A stretch of 64,000 bases of DNA from an uncultured Prevotella sp. (lineage in GTDB: Bacteria; Bacteroidota; Bacteroidia; Bacteroidales; Bacteroidaceae), in NCBI GenBank assembly GCA_900553465.1, contig USDT01000005.1:1-64000 (forward strand), written 5' to 3'. Both the position numbers and the translations under genes were made by a program. Within the stretch, counting starts at the first letter, position 1, and every line of letters starts with the position of its first letter. Shown here in pieces: positions 25,201-33,303 of the stretch. Under the pieces are notes generated by a model. That model made no database searches. It saw only the letters and a list, made by a program, of their open reading frames with translations, and had not been told where the DNA came from.

Positions 25201-25273
25201 GACAGCTAAGGTGAAATATCATAAGGTTGAGAAATATCAGGATTTGCTGAACATAATGAATTCTTTAGGCTGA
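22244..25273 (+). CDS. res: Type III restriction-modification endonuclease subunit (Res)
   Basis: The 1009-residue protein is an SF2 translocase fused to a nuclease. Helicase motifs: METGTGKT (about 97-104), IIIMDEPQKM (DExx box, about 223-232), HSALREGWDNPNVFQICTL (about 527-545) and QEVGRGLRI (motif VI, about 556-564). The C-terminal nuclease domain shows a PD-(D/E)xK pattern, APDWAIA (about 938) with FIAETKGS (about 953-960). With Mod it should cleave DNA carrying two unmodified head-to-head sites in the presence of ATP. It starts inside the end of the AbiJ-like gene. Length and motifs look intact, so the system is probably active. Confidence 0.93.
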   Translation: MKFKFKIQQYQTDAVDNTVAVFAGQPSHTFEKYRRDLGRYKETKIEYDGDTGYRNHPIELSQVTLLKNINAVQNLYDIAPSSALAKGTADVNLDIEMETGTGKTYVYIKTMFELNKQYGWSKYIVVVPSIAIREGVAKSFNMLEDHFMEYYGKKARWFVYDSKNLQQLDSFSADSGLNVMIINTQAFAASMKEGGRSKESRIIYSKRDEFGSRRPIDVIAANHPIIIMDEPQKMEGNATQAGVKRFNPLFVLNYSATHRTKHDTIYALDALDAYRQKLVKRIQVKGFEVKNLHGTGGYMYLDDIVLSPKHPPMARIEIETKTASGSIVRKIRTFGVGDSLRAESDLAEYEGFVVSEINVNGYVVFLNGEKIRRGEVVGDTNEERMQRVQIRETIKSHFAKERQLFKRGIKCLSLFFIDEVAKYKSYDEDGNEVKGVFQKIFEDEYARLLNDELQIFDEDYNKYLLRFTPQEVHRGYFSIDKKTNRVTDGKIEKKTGMSDDISAYDLILKNKERLLNFEEPTRFIFSHSALREGWDNPNVFQICTLRHSNSTTAKRQEVGRGLRICVDRNGTRMDVELLGEDVHEVNRLTVIANESYADFTSALQRETREVLRERAVKATVAYFTGKQIKIGEDIHTVSETEASRIIVYLEDNGYIDENGGITSEYRQAVTDGTVAALPQKLQPIAEGVMKLINSIFDPKALDDMIVEDKTSIPENKLNDNFNKAEFQELWNEINHQYVYTVSYDSNELIKNVILKINAELNVTRLRYVMIEGTQNEKDVTEFGDTHSQSHELSDVCTSTVAYDLVGDVAKGANLTRRTVVKILKGINISKLYLFKNNPEEFIRKVVRIIKEQKSAMIVEAIHYNMTEGRYDSSIFTAKNKIDFDRAYEAKKHIADYVITDSKGERNFAHDLDEADEVIVYAKLPRTFQIPTPVGNYAPDWAIAMTKDKVKHIFFIAETKGSLLSMNLTQIENAKISCAEKLFNSISTAKVKYHKVEKYQDLLNIMNSLG

Positions 25274-25298
25274 TATATTTCTTATATAATATATAGAT

Positions 25299-25338
25299 AG
25301 GTGTACGTCTGCCCATGTATGGATGTGCACCTGTTTTT
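25299..25338 (+). terminator. Intrinsic terminator after res
   Basis: Stem AGGTGTAC/GTGCACCT is followed by GTTTTTAT, 25 bp after the res stop codon. Confidence 0.75.
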
Positions 25339-25405
25339 ATATAAAGATATTGTTTCCTCATCGTAGGATTGCAATATTAATGGTGTAATAGTTTTGAGAA
25401 CCCAA

Positions 25406-25921
25406 ATGGATAAGTTGACCGAAGAACAACGCCATCGCAATATGGCTGCAATACGCGGAAAGGATACGAAGCCGGAACTGTTGGTGAGGAAATTCCTTTT
25501 CAGCCGTGGCTTCCGCTACCGGCTCAACCATCCCCGTCTGCCCGGTCATCCCGATATTGTATTGCGAAAATACAGGACTGTTATTTTTGTGAACGGATGT
25601 TTCTGGCATGGTCATGAGAATTGCAGGTATTTCCGTCTGCCCAAGACAAATGTTGATTTCTGGAAGAACAAGATAGAGCGCAACAGGGAGCGTGACAAGG
25701 AAGAGCAGCACCGGCTCGCGGAAATGGGGTGGCATTGCGTCACGGTGTGGGAGTGTCAGTTGAAGCCAAAGGTGCGCGCCAGGACGCTTGAATCGTTGGC
25801 TTACACACTGAATCACATATTTCTTGAGGACAGGAAAACGCGGACATTCAGTTTGCCGGAGTGTGATGACAGTCGCATGGCTGCAGAGCCGGTGGCTGAG
25901 TATGGAAAGGCGGAAGAGTGA
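25406..25921 (+). CDS. vsr: Very short patch repair endonuclease (Vsr)
   Basis: The protein has 171 residues from ATG 25406 (an in-frame TTG at 25394 is possible but the ATG opens exactly as Vsr proteins do, MDKLTEEQRHRNMAAIRGKDTKPE). Motifs: PGHPDIVL with the catalytic Asp, VIFVNGCFWHGHENC, FWKNKIERNRERD and WHCVTVWECQL. Vsr nicks T:G mismatches arising from deamination of 5-methylcytosine. No C5-cytosine methyltransferase is nearby, and the adjacent Mod is an adenine methylase, so its partner is elsewhere or lost. It lies behind the res terminator, as part of the defence island. Confidence 0.93.
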   Translation: MDKLTEEQRHRNMAAIRGKDTKPELLVRKFLFSRGFRYRLNHPRLPGHPDIVLRKYRTVIFVNGCFWHGHENCRYFRLPKTNVDFWKNKIERNRERDKEEQHRLAEMGWHCVTVWECQLKPKVRARTLESLAYTLNHIFLEDRKTRTFSLPECDDSRMAAEPVAEYGKAEE

Positions 25922-26008
25922 TAGGCCGTAATGTATATGTTGTGATTGCTGATGTGTAGAAAACACAAAGATATGGTATGATAAGTTTTGTGTATGTATC
26001 CATATGAA

Positions 26009-26042
26009 AAACTGCTGTAACAACAACGTGTCGCAGCAGTTT
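26009..26042. terminator. Hairpin between convergent vsr and MFS genes
   Basis: Perfect 9-bp arms AAACTGCTG and CAGCAGTTT with a 16-nt loop lie between two convergent genes; A- and T-runs are short, so it may act weakly in both directions. Confidence 0.55.
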
Positions 26043-26128
26043 CTACGCGTATGAGAAAATTACCTTTATGTAGTTATTATATTAAAAAAGAGAGATGACT
26101 GTATGTGTATGGGCGTGTATGTCTGTTG

Positions 26129-27724
26129 TCATCTGGCTTTGCTGTGCACATGTTTCCATATCTGTGACAGGCGGAGCATTTGACTGGCTCTTGCGCCCAG
26201 GTGGTATCTGTAGTCGGATAGCAGTATGGCGATCAGAATGATTATGGCGATGATAACAGCCCAGCCATATACCTCTTTTATACTTACCATCAGTACTTGC
26301 CGTTGGAATTCGCTGTATAGTGTCTGGAATGAGCCGGCATAGTGGTACATTGGGTCGATGTAACTGCCGAGGTCGGCTGTGTTTGCCTGTCTGACGTTGT
26401 TGAATATACGTGTCATGATGGCTGAGCAGAGCGGACCGCCGAAGCTTGTTCGTATGAAACCTATGACGCACATGGCCTCGAAGTAATATTCGAACGTGAC
26501 GCAGCCGGCGAGGGCGTAGGTGAGCGAAGTGTACACAATGCTCACACCGGCACCCTTGAGAAGCATCGGCAGATAGAACATGTATTTCTCGGCGGAGGCG
26601 TCGATGAGAAAATAGAGCATGACCTGATAGAGCAGGAAGGAGACAAAGCCGGTGAGAACGATGTCCTTGATGCGCCATTTCCATCTGGTGAGGGCAAGGA
26701 AGAATATGCCCGTACCGACGGCAATGCCGGCGGTAATGCCCCAGTTGAGGTCGGCGTTGTGGCGGGCGTCGTAGCCGAGGATTGAGCTTGTGAAGATGTT
26801 CTGTGTCGATGTGGCTGTGGCCGACATGAGGGTCATGCATCCGAATAGAAGAAAGATGTAGAGCATGTTGTGCTGCGAGAAGGTCTTTATGTTGATGTAG
26901 GGATGCCTTATGGTGGCGGCACGCTGCAGACACATGGCGAGCAGTATGACGGCAAAGACGATGGCGGTGCGTATCTGTTCGCCGTCGAGCCAGTCGTAGT
27001 GTTCGCCATAAACGCAGATGAAGATGATGCAGAACAGCCAGAGTGTCCAGAGAATGCCGCCGAGATAGTCGATGCCTTTGAAGGGAATGTATGGACCCTG
27101 GCGGAAGTTGTGGCGCATGCAGAAATATACAAGGGCGAATATGAGGATGAACGCTCCTATGGTGATGCGGTGCATTGCCTGCCAGTCGAAGGCGTATATG
27201 CTGTAGCCGGTGGCTATGTTGACGAGTTGCACGCTACCGAGAACAAACGTGAAGAGGAACGGGAAAAACACTGCAAAATCTCTTTTGGGTGTTATCTTGA
27301 GCTGAATGTTGCTCCAGCATACGAATGTCCCGACAATCTTGAAGAAGCCGCTGGCAAAGGAGAGTAGCACGACGAGTGGCAGGAAGTCGCACACCATACA
27401 GATGTAGTCGCACACGATGAACAGGCCTGCCGAGAACAGGAGCAGTTCGCGTGTGGGGAAGCGGAACAGAATTCTGAATAGCAACGGGAATGCCATTGTA
27501 AGGCCGGTCATGGACGCGTAGCCGGCCATCATGACATCTTCGTTTATCCATGCCCACGTTCCGGTCATCTCGGCGACGGCCGACATATACACGCCGCCGG
27601 AGAACATGTAGACGATAATGATGAGTATGATCAGCGGAAAGCGCAGTGGCTGGGGGACGAAATCCTTCCATACCATTATGCGTCTTGCGGCTGCTAATTC
27701 TTCGGGTGATGGTGTTGCTGGCAT
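26129..27724 (-). CDS. MFS drug transporter, EmrB/DHA2-like
   Basis: The protein has about 531 residues (539 if the ATG at 27748 is used, which would overlap the fusion protein gene by 19 bp). It has about 14 predicted helices with a long loop in the middle, as in the DHA2 drug:H+ antiporters that work with an EmrA-type adaptor. Recognisable pieces are FRFPTRELLLFSAGLFIVCDYICM and the C-terminal FIRTSFGGPLCSAIMTRIF helix pair. It is the last gene of the minus-strand set TolC > HlyD > MFS, which together span both membranes. Expression is probably controlled by the MarR repressor encoded upstream. Substrates cannot be read from the sequence. Confidence 0.88.
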   Translation of the reverse strand: MPATPSPEELAAARRIMVWKDFVPQPLRFPLIILIIIVYMFSGGVYMSAVAEMTGTWAWINEDVMMAGYASMTGLTMAFPLLFRILFRFPTRELLLFSAGLFIVCDYICMVCDFLPLVVLLSFASGFFKIVGTFVCWSNIQLKITPKRDFAVFFPFLFTFVLGSVQLVNIATGYSIYAFDWQAMHRITIGAFILIFALVYFCMRHNFRQGPYIPFKGIDYLGGILWTLWLFCIIFICVYGEHYDWLDGEQIRTAIVFAVILLAMCLQRAATIRHPYINIKTFSQHNMLYIFLLFGCMTLMSATATSTQNIFTSSILGYDARHNADLNWGITAGIAVGTGIFFLALTRWKWRIKDIVLTGFVSFLLYQVMLYFLIDASAEKYMFYLPMLLKGAGVSIVYTSLTYALAGCVTFEYYFEAMCVIGFIRTSFGGPLCSAIMTRIFNNVRQANTADLGSYIDPMYHYAGSFQTLYSEFQRQVLMVSIKEVYGWAVIIAIIILIAILLSDYRYHLGARASQMLRLSQIWKHVHSKAR

Positions 27725-27729
27725 AGGCT

Positions 27730-28764
27730 TCAGTATTTTACCTCGCACTCCACGTTCATTCCAGAGCGCAGTCGGTTGATGTCCTTCTTGTTGTTCTTAT
27801 CCGTGAATATTATCTTTACAGGTACGCGCTGTTCTATCTTCACGAAGTTTCCGGCGGAGTTGTCCTGTGGTATGACGGAGTATTGCGCTCCGGTGGCATG
27901 GGACAGTTTGTCCACCCTGCCGTGGTATTCAACTCCCGGCACAGCATCCACCGTTATGCTGACGGGCATTCCTTCGCGTATGTTGGCGGTCTGTGTCTCC
28001 TTGTAGTTGGCCATTATCCACACGTTGTCGTATTCGACAAGCGAGAGCAGAGTCTGTCCGGGCTGTATGAACTGTCCTTCCTGCAGTGCTTTTCTTGAAG
28101 TCACGCCGTCGCACGGAGCAACAATGACTGTATATGAGAGATTGAGCTCGGCAAGATTCTTTGCGGCTTTGGCTACGTCGATGTTTGTTTGGTTCTGTTC
28201 GAGACGTTGTGTCTGTTCGTCTTTAACGAGCGAGGTGCTGCGTTTCTGTCTTACGAGCATATCGTACTTGGCTTTTGTGGCTTCATAGTCGGCCTTGGCG
28301 TTGTCGTACTGTTGACGGGTCACTGCTTTTTGTGTGTATAGCTGACTGTAGCGGTGAAAGTCGGTCTCGGCCTGTTTCATTCGTATTGCCAGTTCTTCTA
28401 TGTTGGCGTCGGACACGCTGAGGTTGTTGGCCGTTGTGGATATGACGGTCTGCATGGCTGTGTTCTCCATAAGGGCTTTCTGGTAGCCGGCCTTGGCTTG
28501 CTCTACTTTCAGTTTGTATTCTGAATTTTCTATGATTACGAGTGTGTCGCCTTTGTGTACGTACTGGAAGTCGTCGAAGCAGACTTTCTGTATGAATCCC
28601 TGCACTCTGGAGTTTATCGGGATGATGTTACGTCTTATCTGTGCGTTGTCGGTATATTCCACCCTGCCGAAGTGCAGGAACTTGGAGCAGACCCAGAGAA
28701 GACCGCTCAGAATGATTGCGATGACGATAATGTTGCGCAATATCTTTTTGTTTTTCTTGTTCAT
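27730..28764 (-). CDS. Membrane fusion protein, HlyD/EmrA family
   Basis: The 344-residue adaptor has one N-terminal membrane helix (about 9-28), a lipoyl-like half motif VQGFIQKVCFDDFQYVHKGDTLVIIE, a coiled-coil hairpin (about 95-195) rich in Lys, Glu and Gln, the second lipoyl half (IVAPCDGVTSRKALQEGQFIQPGQ) and a beta-barrel segment. This is the EmrA layout: it bridges the inner-membrane MFS pump and the TolC-like channel. It starts 7 bp behind the tolC-like gene and ends 5 bp before the MFS start. Confidence 0.93.
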   Translation of the reverse strand: MNKKNKKILRNIIVIAIILSGLLWVCSKFLHFGRVEYTDNAQIRRNIIPINSRVQGFIQKVCFDDFQYVHKGDTLVIIENSEYKLKVEQAKAGYQKALMENTAMQTVISTTANNLSVSDANIEELAIRMKQAETDFHRYSQLYTQKAVTRQQYDNAKADYEATKAKYDMLVRQKRSTSLVKDEQTQRLEQNQTNIDVAKAAKNLAELNLSYTVIVAPCDGVTSRKALQEGQFIQPGQTLLSLVEYDNVWIMANYKETQTANIREGMPVSITVDAVPGVEYHGRVDKLSHATGAQYSVIPQDNSAGNFVKIEQRVPVKIIFTDKNNKKDINRLRSGMNVECEVKY

Positions 28765-28771
28765 ATCTGTA

Positions 28772-30103
28772 TCAGTTGTTTGTCGTATTCAGATTTCCTG
28801 TTGTGTATATAAGTTTATAATAGTTGTATATTATGTTTATTTGCGCGTTGACGTATTGCACTTCGGCAGACAGTCTGAGGTTGTCTGCATCGACAAGGTC
28901 GGTTACGAGCACAAGGTCATTGGCGTAGCGGTTGGCTATGACATCATAGTTCTCGCGTGCAAGTTGCAGGCTTTTCTCTTGTGTCTTGAGCAGTTCGAAG
29001 GAATCGAGATAGCGTATGTAGGCCGACCTGACGTTGAGTGTCACGTTCTCCTGTGAGGTGGTAAGGGCCGATTGTGACTGTGCTATGGAACTTTTCAGAC
29101 GCGACAATTTTTTTGGTGTCTTGTACAGATTCCCCAGATTGTATTTCAGGCCCACGCCTACATACCATACGTTTATGTTGTTGTCGATGACAGGAATTTC
29201 GTATGTTATCGGGCCGTTGAGGTTGTCACCTGCAATGATGCTTATCTGTGGCATGTATCCGGCTGTTGTTACTTTCTTCTGTCTGTCGAGCATGTCGAGG
29301 GTAAGTCTGTTCTTGTTGAGGAGCGGTGAACTGTTGAAAGCCATGTTCTGGAATACTCTTTCATCTGGTTTCGGCATCTTGTCTGAAAGCAGAGTCGTAT
29401 CTGGATATATTTCCGTATCGGTCGGAAGATTGAGCATGGTCACAAGTTTGTTGTTGTATATTTCGATTGAACTGAGAAGTTCGGTACGTTTATATTGCAG
29501 GTTCTGGTATTGCACCTCATAACGTGTTATATCGTTGTTCAGAGCCACACCGGCCTTCTCTCTTGCATGCATGTCTTTTATCACTTGCTTGGTTTGTTCC
29601 ATGTTTCTGTCGTATACGGTCAGGAGATTTCTGTACTTGTATAAGTCGAGATAATATCCGGTTAGGAGAAAGTAAACGTCCTGACGGTGTTCGGTAAGGT
29701 CCCATTCTGCTATTTTCTTCTTTATTTCGAGTGCTTTGATGTTGTTATGTATCGCACCACCGGCAAACACCACCTGCGATGCTTCCAGAGAGAAGCTGTT
29801 GCCGAAATGTGGTGACGTGTAAGTCTGACCATTGGAGAAGTCACGGTCGGACACCCATGCGTTACCGTTGTATGTGGCAGATGCCGAAAACTCGATGTTG
29901 GGGAGTAGGGCCGTCTTTGCGACAGATATGTCTTTGTCGGCTCCTGTTACTGCCGATTCATAGATTTTGATGCTTTTGCTCTGTGAGTCAGCAAGTGCAA
30001 AAAGTTCGTTCAGAGTCATTGTGAGGTCTGACGATTGAGCTGATGCGGATATGGCACAAAGCAGAAGACAGTACACAAAAATACTTCTTGTGATATGTTT
30101 CAT
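28772..30103 (-). CDS. TolC family outer membrane efflux protein
   Basis: The 443-residue protein has a signal peptide (about 1-22, ending ISASAQ) and two repeats of long amphipathic helices typical of TolC channels (for example LADSQSKSIKIYESAVTGADKDISVAKTALLPNIEFSASATYNG, and in the second half GYMPQISIIAGDNLNG and DLVDADNLRLSAEVQYVNAQINIIYNYYKLIYTTG). It provides the outer-membrane exit for the pump encoded behind it. It is the first gene of the efflux set; a palindrome matching the one before marR (30129-30149) lies 26 bp upstream of its start. Confidence 0.92.
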   Translation of the reverse strand: MKHITRSIFVYCLLLCAISASAQSSDLTMTLNELFALADSQSKSIKIYESAVTGADKDISVAKTALLPNIEFSASATYNGNAWVSDRDFSNGQTYTSPHFGNSFSLEASQVVFAGGAIHNNIKALEIKKKIAEWDLTEHRQDVYFLLTGYYLDLYKYRNLLTVYDRNMEQTKQVIKDMHAREKAGVALNNDITRYEVQYQNLQYKRTELLSSIEIYNNKLVTMLNLPTDTEIYPDTTLLSDKMPKPDERVFQNMAFNSSPLLNKNRLTLDMLDRQKKVTTAGYMPQISIIAGDNLNGPITYEIPVIDNNINVWYVGVGLKYNLGNLYKTPKKLSRLKSSIAQSQSALTTSQENVTLNVRSAYIRYLDSFELLKTQEKSLQLARENYDVIANRYANDLVLVTDLVDADNLRLSAEVQYVNAQINIIYNYYKLIYTTGNLNTTNN

Positions 30104-30128
30104 ATATTATAATTAGTTTGATACATAG

Positions 30129-30149
30129 ATAGTTTACAATAGCAACTAT
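30129..30149 (-). promoter_or_regulatory. MarR operator before the efflux operon
   Basis: On the minus strand the 21-bp site has ATAGTTGCTA on one side and AACTAT on the other; it agrees at 18 of 21 positions with 30638-30658. It lies between the marR stop and the tolC start and touches a -7-like TATCTATG. Confidence 0.7.
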
Positions 30150-30165
30150 TTTTTTAAAAAAAGGA

Positions 30166-30597
30166 TCATAAAGAGTTGGTCCTTTTTGAAATGAGGTCAA
30201 TCACCTCGAAGAATGTATTCACTTTCTCTTCCGGGATTCCTTCCAGAAGTTCGTATGAAAGTTTCTTTTCTATATCATGATATTGAGCCACAACATTGTT
30301 GCCTTTGTCTGTGATGCTCAGAAGGTTTTCACGGCGGTCTTCTGGATTTACCGTGCGTTTTACCAGTTCCTTGTTTTCCAGCGAGTCTATCATTCTCATC
30401 ACTACAGATTTGTTCTTGCCTGTTGCGATTGCGATGTTCTGTAGTATTTGATCGGTCTTCGCTTTTATCATGGTGAGGAGTATGAATTCCTCAACTGTCA
30501 TTTTGATGTCAGCTTCAGAAGCATATCTCTGCTTCATGAGTCTGTGAAGTTTATTGCGCAGTTTGCCGACGGTAGTTCCTAAAAGTTCTTTTGTCAT
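30166..30597 (-). CDS. MarR family transcriptional regulator
   Basis: The 143-residue protein shows the MarR winged helix: VEEFILLTMIKAKTDQILQNIAIATGKNKSVVMRMIDSLENKELVKRTVNPEDRRENLLSITDKG, where PEDRR is the wing, flanked by dimerisation helices. It sits 62 bp upstream of the tolC-like gene on the same strand. Two nearly identical 21-bp palindromes flank it (30129-30149 and 30638-30658), one over its own -33 region, so autorepression and repression of the efflux genes are likely. Phenolic or bile-type ligands are common inducers for the family but nothing here shows the ligand. Confidence 0.94.
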   Translation of the reverse strand: MTKELLGTTVGKLRNKLHRLMKQRYASEADIKMTVEEFILLTMIKAKTDQILQNIAIATGKNKSVVMRMIDSLENKELVKRTVNPEDRRENLLSITDKGNNVVAQYHDIEKKLSYELLEGIPEEKVNTFFEVIDLISKRTNSL

Positions 30598-30614
30598 GTC
30601 GATTAAATTTTCCG

Positions 30615-30658
30615 CAAAGATAATATTATATTTTGAAATAGTTGCTAATGCATACTAT
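30615..30658 (-). promoter_or_regulatory. marR promoter with overlapping operator
   Basis: The minus-strand -7 box TATCTTTG is at 30615-30622. The operator at 30638-30658 (ATAGTTGCTA...ACTAT) covers the place where the -33 element should be, about 20 bp upstream. Confidence 0.75.
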
Positions 30659-30892
30659 TTTATTATGTTAAATAATGGTTTTCTATAATAGAATGGGATA
30701 TATGGTAATGCACAGACATACAGTACTGCATATTATGAACCTGATAATAGAGCGCAGAAATATCGTTTGTGTATGATGAAAGAAATGTATATTTTCAATT
30801 AAAGTCAGATGTCTGTTTTTATTGATGCGTGCGAAATAATATGAAATATAAAAGAAATGGAGAAATGTGACATGTTTCTTTTGTTTAATGAT

Positions 30893-30900
30893 TATCTTTG
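30893..30900 (+). promoter_or_regulatory. Possible -7 box upstream of the secreted glycosidase-like gene
   Basis: TATCTTTG is a full match to TAnnTTTG, about 200 bp before the start codon. The gap 30598-31100 shows nothing else apart from the marR promoter. Confidence 0.5.
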
Positions 30901-31100
30901 TATATCCTTACCTAGACAATGAATGAAATCATGCATCTAATTTGTTGACAGACTTTCTTTATGAATATGTGTGGAAAATATGAAATATTAATCATATAGT
31001 ATGATGATATATGTTTCATGGACTGCGATATAAATGAGTGTGTGATGAATTCCGGTGTGGAGATATATTAGATATTAATTGTATAATACGTGTTATCATT

Positions 31101-33143
31101 ATGAGATTTCTTTTTTCTTGCATTTTGTCTTTGATGTTTCTTTGTGCCTATCCTTCTCAGATGACATTGGGAGATGTAAACAGACCTTGTTTCGGAATAA
31201 ACGGGAAAAATCTTGTGTATGCTCCGCAAGAAGGTTTATGGTCGGTTGCTACAGGTTGGGCGAACGACTGGCCATGTTCGTGGAAACACGCAAATCCTAA
31301 GTCTGTAACTGAAAGTGGTGATTGGAAAATTCTTTCGGGTGAAATGGTTTTTCCGGAAGGTAAACTGCTTTTGCGTGACAGTTACAGGACACTTGACTAT
31401 GGATTGATACAATGTAAGAGACGTTATGAATGGCAGGGTAAGGAGACTTTGTATCATGTTACGTTGGCAATCCGTCTGCAGGTATGCGGTCATGAGTTGT
31501 ATCCTTTCCTGCCGGGCATATTGTATTACGGCAACCAGATGGGTGCTCGGATCAATCCTGACATCATACCGGTATACGATGTGAAGAAAGAGAAGGAATT
31601 TGCCGTATTCGAAGAACATCGTTATCCAATGCCGTTCGCCATGTTGGAGGATACGGAGAATATGTTTGGAATAGCATTGCATTCAACTCCAAGTCCTGTC
31701 AGAGGAGCTGTATTGCAGGACCAGTGGTGGTCTTTAGGAGTAGAAAACATAAACAAGGATACGACAGAACTTGTAATGTATTCGGGCCCGATAGGATATA
31801 ACAGACTGCATGGCGTTGCGAAAGCCCGTCAGTTCCAACCGATGAAATATACTGACACATATTTGAATCTGGAACCGGGACGCATTATTGAAAAGGAGTT
31901 TTTCATCGATATGTATGGCATTTCGGAGCGTGGAACAGCCTTCCAGCATCCTATTTACACATCATTGGATCTGCACAGGCCTTACAACGCAGATCTCTTT
32001 CCTACGATGAAATCCATAATCAAGGACAAGTATGAATTTGCCAAGAAACGTTGGATAGAGAATGAGAATGCATGTGGTTTTGACATGTATGAGAAGAATT
32101 ATTCTGAAGACATAGTGATGGGATGGGCCGGACAGTCTGATGCGCCGGGCTACGCATTGCAGGTGCTCGAACCGATGCTTGACGATCCGGACGTAAAGTC
32201 TATGGTACAGCGTTCCATGGATTTTCTATCGTCAACACATATAGACTCAGTGACAGGCATTTTCCCTGTAGGTTACAGTTTCAAGGAAAACAAGTATTAT
32301 GGTGGCGATCATGTATCGTGCGGTCAGGCCATGTACTGTTTTGCTAAGTCGATAGAGCAGGCACAGAAAAATCATGACTATAAGTATAAGAAGTGGAAAG
32401 AATTTCTGCGCAAGGCATGCGACGCTCAGACAAGAAGAATCCTGAGTAAGGAATGGGTGTCAAAGTCCACATCTGAGTGTTTTTATATTGCACCTCTGGC
32501 ACTGGCATCGAAATTATTCAAGGAGAAATCGTACGCAAAAGCTGCTGAGAAGATAGCGGAGGACTGCTATCAGAAGTATTACGATCTTACAAAGGGATGT
32601 TACTGGGGAGGAACCCTCGACGCCACATGTGAGGACAAGGAAGGTGCATGGGCTGCTTTTCAAGGATATCTCTCATTGTATGAACTGACGAGAAAACCCT
32701 ATTATCTGCAAAGAGCCAAGCATGCGATGGACGTATGTCTTTCTTATGTTGTGGTATGGCGTATTCCGCTTCCGGCCGGCAGACTGGCCGATTTCAACTT
32801 CAAGACAGAAGGTTGGACAGTGGTTTCGCCACAGAATCAGCATCTGGATGTCTACGGCGTGGTGTTCGCCCCGGAAATATTCAAGATGGGAGTTTACCTG
32901 AAGGACGAACGTCTTAAGAAACTTTCAGAAGTCATGTTCCGTTCATGCTATCAGTTGGTGGACGAATATGGCAGTCAGGGCGAACAGGTTACGCATACAA
33001 ATTTTGCCCAGCATGGTGATATGAGTAATGTGTTCAAGCTCCGTGGTGGTTATTCAGAGCGATGGACAGTGTTCTGGATAACAGCCCATTTCCTCACTGG
33101 TGCAGCGAAGTTTGCTGAGATGAATGTGGATTTCATGCAGTGA
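31101..33143 (+). CDS. Secreted six-hairpin-glycosidase-like protein
   Basis: The protein has 680 residues from ATG 31101, where a signal peptide begins (MRFLFSCILSLMFLCAYPSQ); an in-frame ATG at 31038 would put 21 polar residues before it. The N-terminal ~300 residues look beta-rich. From about 330 on there are repeated amphipathic helix pairs with aromatic turns (GWAGQSDAPGYALQVLEPML, YYGGDHVSCGQAMYCFAKSIEQ, GCYWGGTLDATCEDKEGAWAAFQGYLSLYELT), the pattern of (alpha/alpha)6-toroid glycoside hydrolases. I cannot assign a GH family or name the catalytic acids. There is no SusCD pair beside it. A hairpin at 33211-33255 ends the transcript. Confidence 0.6.
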   Translation: MRFLFSCILSLMFLCAYPSQMTLGDVNRPCFGINGKNLVYAPQEGLWSVATGWANDWPCSWKHANPKSVTESGDWKILSGEMVFPEGKLLLRDSYRTLDYGLIQCKRRYEWQGKETLYHVTLAIRLQVCGHELYPFLPGILYYGNQMGARINPDIIPVYDVKKEKEFAVFEEHRYPMPFAMLEDTENMFGIALHSTPSPVRGAVLQDQWWSLGVENINKDTTELVMYSGPIGYNRLHGVAKARQFQPMKYTDTYLNLEPGRIIEKEFFIDMYGISERGTAFQHPIYTSLDLHRPYNADLFPTMKSIIKDKYEFAKKRWIENENACGFDMYEKNYSEDIVMGWAGQSDAPGYALQVLEPMLDDPDVKSMVQRSMDFLSSTHIDSVTGIFPVGYSFKENKYYGGDHVSCGQAMYCFAKSIEQAQKNHDYKYKKWKEFLRKACDAQTRRILSKEWVSKSTSECFYIAPLALASKLFKEKSYAKAAEKIAEDCYQKYYDLTKGCYWGGTLDATCEDKEGAWAAFQGYLSLYELTRKPYYLQRAKHAMDVCLSYVVVWRIPLPAGRLADFNFKTEGWTVVSPQNQHLDVYGVVFAPEIFKMGVYLKDERLKKLSEVMFRSCYQLVDEYGSQGEQVTHTNFAQHGDMSNVFKLRGGYSERWTVFWITAHFLTGAAKFAEMNVDFMQ

Positions 33144-33210
33144 GCTGATCAGTCATAAGGTTTTAGGCTGTTGCGTTTGAGCCTGATATTATTTATAATA
33201 AAATATTAGT

Positions 33211-33255
33211 TGTCAGCCATTGATTATACAGATAATTAATGGCTGACAGTATTTT
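33211..33255 (+). terminator. Terminator hairpin after the glycosidase-like gene
   Basis: Perfect 11-bp arms TGTCAGCCATT and AATGGCTGACA with a 16-nt loop are followed by GTATTTTG. It could also serve the convergent HAD gene. Confidence 0.75.
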
Positions 33256-33303
33256 GTAATAACACTTACCGTGCTATGTTATAATATATAAGTATAGGCT
33301 GGT

